64,000 bases of DNA from Aureispira sp964445645 (GCA_964445645.1 CAYULH010000008.1:6147-70146); one strand, 5' to 3'; shown: positions 7,726-16,445, numbered from the stretch's first letter. The notes: a model not told the origin generated them from the letters alone. A program made the numbers and translations.

Positions 7726-8588
7726 TCTTTTCTTTTTTTATAACATTCGTCTTTGAAATCCATCAGCTTATCAATGAATCCACAAGTGACAGTAATTATC
7801 TCTTTCTTTTCGGGGACTTTCAGAAAATTGAAATTATCCGAAGTGAACGATTTTTTTGATTCTATCATCATTGCACCTGCCACTCCTTTCTCTCCGTCAA
7901 AATAAACTTCGTATCCACCGAATTGCTTCCCAAAATCTCGAATAAACGTATCTGATTCGTTACTTTCATCTCCCGAGATTATTCCATAAAGGAAAAGGTC
8001 TTTTTGCACTTTATCCAATCCAATAGTGAATTGATTATTTGCATTTATATTTATTTCTCCATTATTCCACTTGCATCTGGCATATCGCCCCGTCATATTT
8101 GAGATTGCATTTTCGAGAGCAATTATGAACTTCTCTTTCGCTAAATACAAATCTTCATCGCTCGGTAATTCTGCCTCTAAATGTGGAATCAAAAATTGCT
8201 TCACATAATATTTGAGTTCTTGGATTTCTTCTTTTGTATCGTAAATCGCCCCAAATTCTATTGCGCTCAAATTTGAACTTGTCAGCAAATTCATCGAGGT
8301 GACAATTCCATTCTTTTCGTTGTAGTATAATTTTGCGTGAAGGTTCTTTACGAGTTTTGGCTTGATTCCCAATGCTTCAACCTGTTCCCAGCTTTTATTA
8401 TTGTCGGCATCATATCTCGTAATGAATTCAATCTTTACTCCTCTTTGTTTTGCTTTTTCTATCTCTTGCTTGATTCCTCCCCAATTTCTGAAATTCACGT
8501 AAGGCGAAACCAGAACGATATATTTTTCCGCTTGATTTATCATATTTAGAATCTCGGAACTTATTTGATATGGGGGGATGATTTTCAT
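7713..8588 (-). CDS. Phospholipase D-like domain nuclease
   Basis: A 291-residue protein with one HxK(x)4-type PLD motif: HAKLYYNEKNGIV at residues 84-96 (His84, Lys86), then SMNLLTSSN, which supplies the N/S of the motif. The N-terminal half (VLVSPYVNFRNWGGIKQEI, IEFITRYDA) is the usual PLD-nuclease lead-in. A single motif suggests it works as a dimer, as in Nuc/BfiI-type nucleases. The C-terminal half (FDGEKGVAGAMMIESKKSF) is not recognised. PLD nucleases of this kind occur in restriction and other defence genes. It has no operon partner and lies at the upstream end of the cassette-like group. Confidence 0.8.
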   Translation of the reverse strand: MKIIPPYQISSEILNMINQAEKYIVLVSPYVNFRNWGGIKQEIEKAKQRGVKIEFITRYDADNNKSWEQVEALGIKPKLVKNLHAKLYYNEKNGIVTSMNLLTSSNLSAIEFGAIYDTKEEIQELKYYVKQFLIPHLEAELPSDEDLYLAKEKFIIALENAISNMTGRYARCKWNNGEININANNQFTIGLDKVQKDLFLYGIISGDESNESDTFIRDFGKQFGGYEVYFDGEKGVAGAMMIESKKSFTSDNFNFLKVPEKKEIITVTCGFIDKLMDFKDECYKKRKEANR

Positions 8589-8841
8589 TTAACGTTTTTT
8601 TCTTTTTTTCTGCTTGTGCCTAACTATCACATAAACACAATATACAAATAACCACCCATACATTTACAAAAAGTATGAACAACCAACCCAATTAGCATCT
8701 ATTGCATCCTATTGTGGATAACCAGCTTGAAGTGATTTTATATACAAAAAAATAAACCCAACCCATAAACCCACCCAACAACAAGCACCCCCAAAAAACA
8801 AACTTTAGCCTAACCTTAACAAACATCCACCACCCAAACCC

Positions 8842-8872
8842 TTGCAAAACTGTTACAATACTCGTACTTTTG
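8842..8872 (+). promoter_or_regulatory. Bacteroidota-type promoter for arsS
   Basis: TTG at 8842-8844, a 20-bp spacer and TACTTTTG at 8865-8872 fit the -33 TTG / -7 TAnnTTTG consensus of the Bacteroidota primary sigma factor. Transcription would start near 8880, leaving a leader of almost 200 bases before arsS. The rest of 8589-9075 holds no gene I can support, only AT-rich sequence. Confidence 0.55.
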
Positions 8873-9075
8873 GATATATTACACACAATGGCAGACCCCC
8901 GCTCCATTCCATCCAGCACCATTCCCTTGTCCAATCTGTCTTTTTTACGGAAATTCAAAGTAAGCTTTGTAGAAAGTATTATGCTTTTATCCAGAGATTG
9001 CTTAATTTCATTGATGCAATACACCATTATTATAATAATAATGCTGCTGTATGGCTCACCAAACAACAATTGTAC

Positions 9076-10128
9076 ATGAAATTACAAACACTAAAAAAAC
9101 GGGGCAGCAAGTTGGCTGTTCCTAACTTTCAGATTGCTATTTTGGAAGATACAACGCCTAAGGTGACGAAGTTTGCTCATCAATTGCAAGGCATTAATCT
9201 GATGCCCTTTCGTCCTGTGGGCTTGGATATATTTCAGATCAATATAGGGTATATGTGCAACTTGACCTGCGAGCATTGTCATGTAGATGCAGGGCCCACC
9301 CGCACCGAGATTATGACCCGTGCAACCATGCAGCATTGCTTGAATGCCATCAAAGAATCGGGCGCACATACGGTAGATTTGACAGGGGGCGCACCTGAGA
9401 TGAACCCAGATTTTCAATGGTTTGTGGAGCAGATTCGTGCTATCAGTGAGAATATTGAAATTATTGTTCGGAGCAATTTGACTATTCTGGTTTCCAATAA
9501 GCATTACAGAACTTATCCTGAATTCTTCAAGAAAAACAGAGTGACGGTTATTGCTTCTTTGCCTTGTTATACCGAGGCGAATACCGATAAGCAGCGTGGC
9601 GATAAGACTTTTGTGCGTTCTATAGAGGCGTTGCAAGATTTGAATGCTTTGGGCTATGGCAAGGAGGGGACAGGCTTGGATTTGCACTTGGTGTATAATC
9701 CAGGGGGGGCGAGTTTGCCGGGGAGCCAAGCAGGCTTGGAGGCCGACTATAAGCGCGTGCTCAAAACCGAGTATGATATAGAGTTTAATAAGTTGTTTAC
9801 GATTACGAATTTGCCGATTAGTCGTTTCTTGGATTTCTTATTAAAAGAAGAAAAATTTGACGACTATATGCAGTTGCTGCTCGAATCGTTTAATCCTGCT
9901 GCCGCAGAAGGGGTGATGTGCCGAAATACCTTGTCTGTTTCTTGGGATGGGTATTTGTACGATTGTGATTTTAACCAGATGTTGCAATTGCAAGTGGAGA
10001 AAGCAGCTCCGCAGCACATTGAGGATTTTGATTTGCAAGAGCTGATGGAGCGCAATATTATGCTGGGACAACACTGCTATGGTTGTACGGCTGGTGCTGG
10101 TTCTAGTTGTCAGGGAACGGTAGCTTAG
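9076..10128 (+). CDS. arsS: Arsenosugar biosynthesis radical SAM protein ArsS
   Basis: A 350-residue protein, taking the ATG at 9076 (MKLQTLKKRG); the frame is open further upstream but that part is not protein-like and covers the promoter. The radical SAM cluster motif is CNLTCEHC (CxxxCxxC) after FQINIGYM, followed by DLTGGAPEMN. The C-terminal DUF3641 part has MCRNTLSVSWDGYLYDCDFNQ and ends in GQHCYGCTAGAGSSCQG, which is rich in cysteines. ArsS acts on a dimethylarsinoyl substrate to attach the deoxyadenosyl group on the way to arsenosugars. The usual partners (arsM, purine nucleoside phosphorylase) are not next to it here, so it is an orphan in this window. Confidence 0.9.
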   Translation: MKLQTLKKRGSKLAVPNFQIAILEDTTPKVTKFAHQLQGINLMPFRPVGLDIFQINIGYMCNLTCEHCHVDAGPTRTEIMTRATMQHCLNAIKESGAHTVDLTGGAPEMNPDFQWFVEQIRAISENIEIIVRSNLTILVSNKHYRTYPEFFKKNRVTVIASLPCYTEANTDKQRGDKTFVRSIEALQDLNALGYGKEGTGLDLHLVYNPGGASLPGSQAGLEADYKRVLKTEYDIEFNKLFTITNLPISRFLDFLLKEEKFDDYMQLLLESFNPAAAEGVMCRNTLSVSWDGYLYDCDFNQMLQLQVEKAAPQHIEDFDLQELMERNIMLGQHCYGCTAGAGSSCQGTVA

Positions 10129-10213
10129 GGCAAAACTTGCTTACTAAATCAAAAAAATAGCGAACTATAAAGGCTATTTGTTGTAATAAAAATGAAGATC
10201 CTTTTAATAAAGG

Positions 10214-10250
10214 CAAGCTGTAGGGTGCTTTGACCGTACAGCTTGTTTTT
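10214..10250 (+). terminator. Rho-independent terminator after arsS
   Basis: CAAGCTGTA (10214-10222) pairs with TACAGCTTG (10237-10245) around a 14-base loop and is followed by TTTTTG. It ends the arsS transcript before the small membrane protein gene. Confidence 0.75.
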
Positions 10251-10304
10251 GTTGGAGATTGTTTCTAAATTTGGCCTTTGTGTGGGCTGTATAACCAATA
10301 AATT

Positions 10305-10718
10305 ATGACAAATAGTTTTGCCAAGAAAGATTTGATGCCTCCCAAACAGCAAGTTTTCATTTTTGGAGCATCGGCTCTAGTAGGCATGTTGGGGGCAAGT
10401 GTAGTAGCACGAGACAACCTAACCATCTGGTTGATAGGGGTTTCTTGTTTGTTGTTGTTTTCTATTATGAACAATGGCATGAGTTTTTTTGCAGAGAGTT
10501 ACAAGAATTACTTGGTACATTCTATCTATGGATTTATGTTTTTATTGATAGGAGTAGTAGGTGCTGCTACATTTTTATCGGGTATTAGTATCTTTGATGC
10601 CAAGGGCTATCGGGAGATTGTGATTGTAGTTTTAATTGCCAATTTTTTGTTCATTGCTATGATTACAACGGTTAAGGGCTTGCTCAGTTTGTTGGAGGAG
10701 AAGGATAAAAAGCTTTGA
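10305..10718 (+). CDS. Small integral membrane protein of unknown function
   Basis: A 137-residue protein with four hydrophobic stretches (about 16-34, 39-53, 70-94 and 102-123) and short charged ends (NSFAKKDLMPPKQQ and EEKDKKL). No motif is recognised. It is separated from arsS by a terminator and from the TlpA gene by about 125 bp, so it is probably a single transcript. The start is the first ATG after the hairpin. Length and composition look like a real protein rather than a chance frame. Confidence 0.65.
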   Translation: MTNSFAKKDLMPPKQQVFIFGASALVGMLGASVVARDNLTIWLIGVSCLLLFSIMNNGMSFFAESYKNYLVHSIYGFMFLLIGVVGAATFLSGISIFDAKGYREIVIVVLIANFLFIAMITTVKGLLSLLEEKDKKL

Positions 10719-10844
10719 TGTTTTGAGGCAGATAAAGAAAGTTGTACAAAAAAGCTGTACTTTAGCACTTACTTCAATCCTCTATTTCTATATCATTTCC
10801 ACTGTTTTTTATTTTATAAACAGTGTACAATTTTTACATACACA

Positions 10845-12245
10845 ATGCGTACCTCAATAATCCTGTTTGGTGCTATTTTATTATTAATAGCTTGCAATTC
10901 TACCAAAAAAACAGGCAATGCACTGGTCAAATCCATTGATCTAACTGTCAACTTAACCGATACGGCCAAACAATTAGACAGTCTAAAGCTTTATGTTTGG
11001 CAAGGCATACAAGTACAAGAGGTGCTTGTAAATGCGCTGACCAAAAACCAAGAAGGCTACACGACCACTTTCAAGATGGAGCAAATGCCTCGTGGAATGT
11101 ACTATGTGGGTACGGGAATAAGTGATTTGCGCCCTTTATTGTTGGGGACGGAGGCAGAAATTGTGCTGGAGGGGAGCAGTAGTAATATTGCCAAGTTGGC
11201 GGTCAAGAAGAGTGCATTAAACAAAGAATACGAGCAATTTATAGCACGCTTGCGCTCTGATAATGAGCGTTTTGTGGCGTTGATGTCTGAATATGATGCC
11301 AACAAGGGCAATGCCGCCAAGCAAAAGGAAATTGTAGCTCAATTGGCCAAGGAAGATCAAAACGATCTCGATTTGTTAGATTCCTTGCGTAAGGCAGGCT
11401 CAGAATTGGCTAGAATTATGGCTTTTAATGCTTTTCAGAGCTTTGAAAACAATGGGGCAGCCGGCCAAAGCAAGGGCGATTATTTTAGCAAAGCCTTTTT
11501 TAAGGAGGTAGATTTTACAGATACCAATTATGTGCTGTTGCCGTTTTATTATGAGAATGTGAAGAATTATAGCAGTGCCTTGCCTGCGCTGCAATTGAAT
11601 GAGCAACAACAAACGGCTGCCTTGGATAGCTTGTTTGCCAAATTGCCAGAGGGCAGTCCCTTGCACCAGCCTACGCTGGTTGCGGCCATGTTTGGTATGA
11701 TGAATCGCAACAATAAGTTGTTCTTGAAGTATGGCAAGGAGTACTTGGCCAAATACGATGGAACCAATGCCATGTTGGATAAATTTGTGAAAGAACAAGT
11801 CGCTCGTTTCAAAGGGCCGGCTGGGTCAGGTGAATTGGCTGCCGAAATCAAAGGCAAAACGCCAGAGGGCAAAGATTTGTCGCTCAGTTCGTTGCGTGGA
11901 AAATACGTCCTAATTGATTTTTGGGCAAGTTGGTGTGGCCCTTGTCGCCGTGAGAATCCCAATGTTGTACGCATGTACCAAGAATATAAAGACAAGGGAT
12001 TTGATATTTTGAGTGTATCTTTGGATAATAACAAAGATCGTTGGGTACAAGCCATTAAGCAAGATAAAATGACGTGGCACCATGTTAGTGACCTCAAGGG
12101 CTGGGCTTCGGAGCTTTCTAAGCCTTATGGGGTGCGTGGTATTCCTTATACGGTATTGGTGGATCCAGAAGGCAGAATCTTGGCAACTCGCTTGCGTGGC
12201 CCATCACTAGAGGCCAAGCTCAAGGAAATATTTGCCAATAAATAA
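10845..12245 (+). CDS. TlpA-family thiol:disulfide lipoprotein with DUF4369-like N-terminus
   Basis: A 466-residue protein with a lipoprotein signal (MRTSIILFGAILLLIACN, Cys17). Residues 30-120 form a beta-rich region like the DUF4369 domain often found before thioredoxin domains in Bacteroidota; 120-320 is mostly helical. The C-terminal thioredoxin fold has the FWASWCGPC active site with Cys364 and Cys367, then GIPYTVLVD with the conserved cis-proline. The protein is therefore an envelope thiol oxidoreductase, probably reducing or resolving disulfides in exported proteins or cytochromes. It lies 29 bp upstream of the ABC ATPase gene, possibly in the same transcript, but no functional link is evident. 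Confidence 0.88.
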   Translation: MRTSIILFGAILLLIACNSTKKTGNALVKSIDLTVNLTDTAKQLDSLKLYVWQGIQVQEVLVNALTKNQEGYTTTFKMEQMPRGMYYVGTGISDLRPLLLGTEAEIVLEGSSSNIAKLAVKKSALNKEYEQFIARLRSDNERFVALMSEYDANKGNAAKQKEIVAQLAKEDQNDLDLLDSLRKAGSELARIMAFNAFQSFENNGAAGQSKGDYFSKAFFKEVDFTDTNYVLLPFYYENVKNYSSALPALQLNEQQQTAALDSLFAKLPEGSPLHQPTLVAAMFGMMNRNNKLFLKYGKEYLAKYDGTNAMLDKFVKEQVARFKGPAGSGELAAEIKGKTPEGKDLSLSSLRGKYVLIDFWASWCGPCRRENPNVVRMYQEYKDKGFDILSVSLDNNKDRWVQAIKQDKMTWHHVSDLKGWASELSKPYGVRGIPYTVLVDPEGRILATRLRGPSLEAKLKEIFANK

Positions 12246-12274
12246 AATACAAGATTATTATCTAAGCCTAAACT

Positions 12275-12922
12275 ATGTTTACACTCGATAACTTAGTGCC
12301 CATTCCGCTCAGTGACCAACTCCAACAATCTAATGTTTGGGCTGGTCACTGCCATTTAGAGGCCACCAAACGCTATTTTGTAGAAGCCCCCTCTGGCCGA
12401 GGCAAGACCACCTTTCAGCATATTCTCTATGGTTTGCGCCAAGATTATACAGGAACGGTACGCATACAGGCATTGGGGCAAGAATGGGATTTGAGAAATT
12501 TGACCCTAGAGCAATGGGCCATGATTCGCCAGCAAGAATTATCAGTGGTGTTTCAAGATTTGCGCTTGTTTTTGAATATGTCTGCTTGGGATAATATTCA
12601 AATCAAAAACCAACTCACCCACCACCAAACAGAAGACCAAATTAGCACGATGGCCGAACGCCTAGAAGTGGCCAGCCTACTAAACAAAAAATGTGGCGAA
12701 ATGTCTTATGGGCAACGCCAACGTATCGCCATTATTCGAGCGTTGTGCCAACCCTTTCGCTTTTTGATAATGGACGAGCCTTTTGCTCACCTAGATAGTG
12801 CCAATGTAGTGCGTTGTTGTGCGCTTATTCAAGAAGAATGTAGCCAACAAGGAGCAGGATTTGCCGTAGCTAGTCTGGAAGAACGGTATAAATTTGAATA
12901 TGATGAGATATTGGGGCTGTAG
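12275..12922 (+). CDS. ABC transporter ATP-binding protein, no adjacent permease
   Basis: A 215-residue nucleotide-binding domain. Walker A is EAPSGRGKTT (residues 37-46, with Ala in place of the first Gly), the Q-loop region is VVFQDLRLF, the signature is MSYGQRQR (for LSGGQ) and Walker B is FLIMDEPFAHLD. The length matches LolD/MacB-type ATPases that work on lipoproteins or peptides. The cognate membrane protein is not in the next 300 bp; only a 29-codon frame follows before a terminator and tRNA. The substrate is therefore unknown. The altered signature and Walker A make it a divergent member. Confidence 0.85.
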   Translation: MFTLDNLVPIPLSDQLQQSNVWAGHCHLEATKRYFVEAPSGRGKTTFQHILYGLRQDYTGTVRIQALGQEWDLRNLTLEQWAMIRQQELSVVFQDLRLFLNMSAWDNIQIKNQLTHHQTEDQISTMAERLEVASLLNKKCGEMSYGQRQRIAIIRALCQPFRFLIMDEPFAHLDSANVVRCCALIQEECSQQGAGFAVASLEERYKFEYDEILGL

Positions 12923-12953
12923 AGGGAACTAAAGGAGATAAGAAGGTACTTAC

Positions 12954-13043
12954 ATGAAACTATGGAGAAAAAGCAATCTAGATTTAGAACTAATCTGCAA
13001 AAAACTTCTACTCTTGGAAGAACTATCAAGCAATGTCTACTAA
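12954..13043 (+). CDS. Possible 29-residue peptide after the ABC ATPase gene
   Basis: An ATG at 12954, preceded by a purine-rich AAAGGAGATAAGAAGG, opens a short frame beginning MKLWRKSNLDLELICKK and ending at TAA 13043. It is amphipathic with a Leu-rich middle. It could be a small protein, the stub of a lost permease gene, or chance. No homology can be claimed. Confidence 0.25.
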   Translation: MKLWRKSNLDLELICKKLLLLEELSSNVY

Positions 13044-13060
13044 CCCAAAAAAACTAAAAA

Positions 13061-13092
13061 AGGTACTCGGCCAATCGCCAAGTACCTTTTTC
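13061..13092. terminator. Bidirectional terminator between the ABC gene and tRNA-Arg
   Basis: AGGTACT (13061-13067) pairs with AGTACCT (13081-13087), and inside it GGC pairs with GCC around CAATC. A-rich sequence precedes and TTTTT follows, so it can end transcripts from both sides: the ABC gene on the plus strand and the tRNA on the minus strand. Confidence 0.75.
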
Positions 13093-13100
13093 TATTGTTG

Positions 13101-13174
13101 TGCTCACAGCAGGGTTCGAACCTGCAACCTTCGGCTCCGGAAACCGATACTCTATCCAGTTGAGCTATGCAAGC
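13101..13174 (-). tRNA. tRNA-Arg (anticodon CCG)
   Basis: The minus strand folds into a complete cloverleaf: a seven-pair acceptor stem (GCTTGCA with TGTGAGC, including G-T pairs), D arm GCTC/GAGT, anticodon stem TCGGT/GCCGA with loop TTCCGGA giving anticodon CCG, and T arm GCAGG-TTCGAAC-CCTGC. The discriminator is A, and CCA is not encoded. It reads the CGG arginine codon. Confidence 0.93.
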
Positions 13175-13262
13175 AAATTATTCTCACACAAAGATACAAA
13201 ATTCAATTGCTCAAAGTTCCCATAGAGCTATTTTTTTGTGTTGATTAGGCCAAAAAGTAAGA

Positions 13263-14594
13263 TTATGACCAGTATAGCTCATCTTTTTTACTTTTGTAGA
13301 GCATACCTAATGTTCCGGCTGCAACGATAAAAACCATTAGAATGGGTTGTGGGCCGAGTATTATCCAGCCACCAACAAAGGTGATTACTCCAAGTAGGGT
13401 AGAAGTCATAAAACGGCCTGTATTGTTGCCTCTACTAATAATGTACATCATAGGAATAGCTAGGGTAACTCTAAGGGCTGCTCCAATAATACTAATGTCT
13501 GTAATATTGCGCCAAAAGTAGGCCATCGTGGTAGCTAGTATGATGGTAACAAGCGTGAATTGTTTGGTCGTTTGGACGTTATCGCTGCGGTTGGTAAGGC
13601 TGGCGGCATGAGATGCCAGCGCAAAAATATGGGTGTCGGCCGAACTCATGATGGCGGCAAAGAGCAATAAAATTAGAGCTGGCTGCCATATAGGAGGGAG
13701 TAATTGCTGCATGGCATACAAAAAGGCTTCTTGGGGAGGAAGGGTGGTGCTTAGTTCTAATACAGATAATCCAATCATTAGTAATAAAAACATGACCAGT
13801 AGAATTGGGACTAATGCCCAAGCCATTCCACGTTGGGCCGTAGCTTCATTTTTGGCGGCATAGCAGAGTTGGTAGCGATCGGCCAAACCAAAAACAGAAA
13901 AAATGCCATAGAGGAGTAATCCTACAATGGTGCTCCTTTCTAATTCTTGTGGAGGCCGAGTTTGCAGCAGCTCACTAATTACGACACGTTCATCCCAAGG
14001 AATGACAAAGGCCAAAAATGCTAAGAAGGCCAGTATTAGCACGGCTTGTACCACATCTGTTAGAATCACTGCCTTGAAACCTGATAAGAGCAGATAACTC
14101 AATACAACCAATGCAGTAGCCAATAAGGCCATTTCGTAGGATAATACTTGGAAATAGGCAATAACTCGTGCCCCTCCAACCAAAATTAGGAGCACCCAAA
14201 AAAACTGCACGCCCATAGTTAGGCTGTCGGTGAGGCGTTTGCTGTTTTCATTGATAGTAATAAACCGAACCAAATCGCCTTGGGTATAAAAGTGCTGGCC
14301 TATAGAAAATCGCTTGATTTTGGGCGCGGCCCAAAAGGCAAAAACAAGATAGCCAACACTGATGCCCAAGAATAAAGGAATCATGCCTGCGGTGCCAAAT
14401 TTATAAGCGTAGCTGGTGTACAGGACTAAAGTGCCTGCTCCTATAGCACTGGCAAATTTAGAGGCTATAATGTGTAGGGTTGGGCGGTTGCGCCCAGCAA
14501 TGAGGTATGCTTCTCCATTGGCCTGACGACCATAGAAATAGGAAAGTCCAATTAGAAATAAACTGTAAAAAGTAAACAGCAAATAGAGCAGCAT
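13263..14594 (-). CDS. Sodium:solute symporter family protein
   Basis: A 443-residue, very hydrophobic protein with about 12 membrane helices. The N-terminal SYFYGRQANGEAYLIAGRN and the following SKFASAIGAGTLV match the start of SSS-family (PF00474) proteins, where helix 1 and the A-S-x-x-G region bind substrate and sodium. GFKAVILTDVVQAVL is the conserved helix 5 signature, and SSADTHIFALASHA near residue 320 is the helix 8 site that provides sodium ligands. Substrates range over sugars, amino acids and proline, and cannot be told here. The C-terminus is a little shorter than many members (about 480-500). It stands alone, next to a tRNA. Confidence 0.85.
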   Translation of the reverse strand: MLLYLLFTFYSLFLIGLSYFYGRQANGEAYLIAGRNRPTLHIIASKFASAIGAGTLVLYTSYAYKFGTAGMIPLFLGISVGYLVFAFWAAPKIKRFSIGQHFYTQGDLVRFITINENSKRLTDSLTMGVQFFWVLLILVGGARVIAYFQVLSYEMALLATALVVLSYLLLSGFKAVILTDVVQAVLILAFLAFLAFVIPWDERVVISELLQTRPPQELERSTIVGLLLYGIFSVFGLADRYQLCYAAKNEATAQRGMAWALVPILLVMFLLLMIGLSVLELSTTLPPQEAFLYAMQQLLPPIWQPALILLLFAAIMSSADTHIFALASHAASLTNRSDNVQTTKQFTLVTIILATTMAYFWRNITDISIIGAALRVTLAIPMMYIISRGNNTGRFMTSTLLGVITFVGGWIILGPQPILMVFIVAAGTLGMLYKSKKDELYWS

Positions 14595-14670
14595 AGGGAT
14601 GGTAAGTTGTAGGAGTAAATCGTGTTACAAAAGTATTGATTTTTGGTGGAGTTGTGCCTTATTCAAATAA

Positions 14671-14705
14671 AAAAATGCACAACTCGGATAGAGTTGCACA
14701 TTTTT
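14671..14705. terminator. Terminator after htrA
   Basis: CAACTC (14680-14685) pairs with GAGTTG (14691-14696) around GGATA. After a two-base internal loop, further pairs lead into an A run and a T run. It lies downstream of htrA and upstream of the symporter gene, both on the minus strand. Confidence 0.6.
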
Positions 14706-14780
14706 GGGGTTAGAACAAGCTCTTGGACAGAGCCGTTCTAACTATACATTATTTCTAATCTCCATAATAAAAGGATGAAG

Positions 14781-15929
14781 TTACTCTTCATCGCGTGTAC
14801 GCAAACGCACGGTAATGTCTTTTTCTTTTCCCTTGCGGTCAACGGTTACTACAATATCCTCACCAGGGTTTCTACTGGCAATTTGCTCTTGCAATTTGGA
14901 AACGGTCGTGGTTTTGATGCCATTGATGCCTGTAATAACATCCCCTGTTGCCAAATCGGATTGAATAGCTGCGCCCCCCTCAATCAAATCACTGACATAG
15001 ACACCTTCCGTCACGGCCAAATCCAATTCATTAGCCATATCATTGTCTACGCTCTGAATCATAATGCCCATAAATGCACGGCGCACTTCTCCATAATCAA
15101 TTAGATCTTGCATTACCTTCTTAACCAAATTGATAGGCACAGCAAACGAGTAACCTGCATAAGTGCCTGAAGGTGCATAAATGGCAGTATTGATGCCTAT
15201 TAATTGGCCTTGAGCATTAACCAACGCACCGCCACTATTACCGGGATTGACAGCCGCATCGGTCTGAATAAAGGACTCAATGCTATATTGTCCATTTAGA
15301 ATACTAATATCACGTCCTTTGGCGCTGATGATGCCAGCCGTAACCGTGGAGGTCAATTCAAATGGATTGCCAATGGCCAATACCCACTCGCCAATGCGTG
15401 CTTGATCCGAATCGGCCAAGTCAATTACAGGCAGACGATCGCCATCAATTTTGAGCACCGCCAAATCTGTAGAAGGGTCTGTGCCCATTACTTCGGCTTG
15501 ATAAGAACGATTATCGCTCAAGGTAACTTCTACTTGTGTCGCCCCTTTGATAACGTGGTTGTTGGTCACAATATAGCCTCTGTCGCTGATAATTACCCCT
15601 GAACCTGTTGATCTGGACGGCCCTGGACTGCCAAAAAATTGATAGTAGCGGCGTTCTCGTTCTGTGCGTGCTTGGCGCTGTGTGATAGACGTGATGTTAA
15701 CAACTGCAGGCATCGCACGTTCGGCGGCATCGGCAAAGTTGTTGGGCGCGCCAGCTACGCCATAATTATTGACGAGTTTGGGAGGGCTGGTCACGGTGGG
15801 CGTAGGTTGTTCTGCTTGCTGAACAACAGGAGCGGTAGGTGTTTGGTCTTGTAATAAATGAGAACCGCCAAGTGCTATACCACCCCCTAAAACACTGGCT
15901 ACAATCAAGGATAACAGATTATCTTTCAT
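14781..15929 (-). CDS. htrA: HtrA/DegP-type serine protease with one PDZ domain
   Basis: A 382-residue protein if the ATG at 15929 (MKDNLLSLIVASVLGGG) is used; an in-frame ATG at 15977 would add 16 polar residues before the membrane segment. An N-terminal hydrophobic helix exports or anchors it. The trypsin-like triad is visible: VTNNHVIKG (His125), STDLAVLKID (Asp155) and NPGNSGGALV (Ser232). One PDZ domain occupies about 285-378 (FMGIMIQSV, GDVITGING). It would degrade or refold damaged envelope proteins in the periplasm. A single PDZ domain makes it closer to DegS/HhoA than to DegP with two. It has its own terminator. Confidence 0.92.
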   Translation of the reverse strand: MKDNLLSLIVASVLGGGIALGGSHLLQDQTPTAPVVQQAEQPTPTVTSPPKLVNNYGVAGAPNNFADAAERAMPAVVNITSITQRQARTERERRYYQFFGSPGPSRSTGSGVIISDRGYIVTNNHVIKGATQVEVTLSDNRSYQAEVMGTDPSTDLAVLKIDGDRLPVIDLADSDQARIGEWVLAIGNPFELTSTVTAGIISAKGRDISILNGQYSIESFIQTDAAVNPGNSGGALVNAQGQLIGINTAIYAPSGTYAGYSFAVPINLVKKVMQDLIDYGEVRRAFMGIMIQSVDNDMANELDLAVTEGVYVSDLIEGGAAIQSDLATGDVITGINGIKTTTVSKLQEQIASRNPGEDIVVTVDRKGKEKDITVRLRTRDEE

Positions 15930-16185
15930 GAGAGATCTTTTATTTTGTTTTTTTATAATTGAATGTTTATGTTGCAATACTTAATACAAAGGCTTCAGTT
16001 GTATGGTAAAACGGCAGTTGTTGGATTGGAGTTGCTTTTTTTACAGTTCTTAACAGGATTTTAAAATAATCGCTAACAAAACCTTTCCAAACTAAATCAC
16101 TGCTTGAATTGCTATTCTAAAATAAAGAAATAACAGCGCTAAATGGCTGGATAAAAAAGACTTTTACAAAATTTTAAGGATAATC

Positions 16186-16341
16186 TTAAGGTTGATAAAT
16201 CATACAACAATCGTGTAATCCTTCGCCAAAACCATTCAAAACCAAAGATTTAGTTACAAAACCATAACGCTGATAAAAGGCTTGGGTGTGTTGTGAAGTG
16301 TTAATACAACAAGGCCAGTTGGGAAATTCTTTGGCAAGATA
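16186..16341 (-). pseudogene. C-terminal fragment of a GNAT acetyltransferase gene
   Basis: The minus strand reads about 50 codons of a GNAT C-terminus: INTSQHTQAFYQRYGFV, with the A-x-x-x-Y-x-x-x-G-F pattern of motif B, then LNGFGEGLHDCCMIYQP and TAA at 16186-16188. An in-frame stop lies just upstream and no start or acetyl-CoA loop (motif A) is present, so the front two thirds of the gene have been lost. It lies between the htrA and SOD genes. Confidence 0.6.
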
Positions 16342-16383
16342 TTAAGCCCAATAATAACTCTTGCCAAAAAGTTCCAACAAATA

Positions 16384-16421
16384 AGAAATCTCTACCAGCA
16401 TTAGTGCCAATAGAGATTTCT
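16384..16421. terminator. Terminator after the SOD gene
   Basis: AGAAATCTCTA (16384-16394) pairs perfectly with TAGAGATTTCT (16411-16421) around a 16-base loop, 25 bp beyond the SOD stop codon. The T run on the minus-strand side is weak (TTATTTGTT). Confidence 0.55.
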
Positions 16422-16445
16422 ATGTCTATTATAGTAAGTGTTAAA

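Noticed and set aside
8618..8624. GTTAGGC on the minus strand as an integron attI or attC end
   Set aside because: A single 7-mer is too weak to be called as a feature. It is mentioned only as a minor point in the cassette finding, and no R'' partner is visible further upstream.
8842..9075. In-frame upstream extension of arsS by 78 codons
   Set aside because: The extension (rich in N, Y and T with a run of ATT/ATA codons) lies over the promoter match and is absent from ArsS of normal length; ATG 9076 gives the expected N-terminus.
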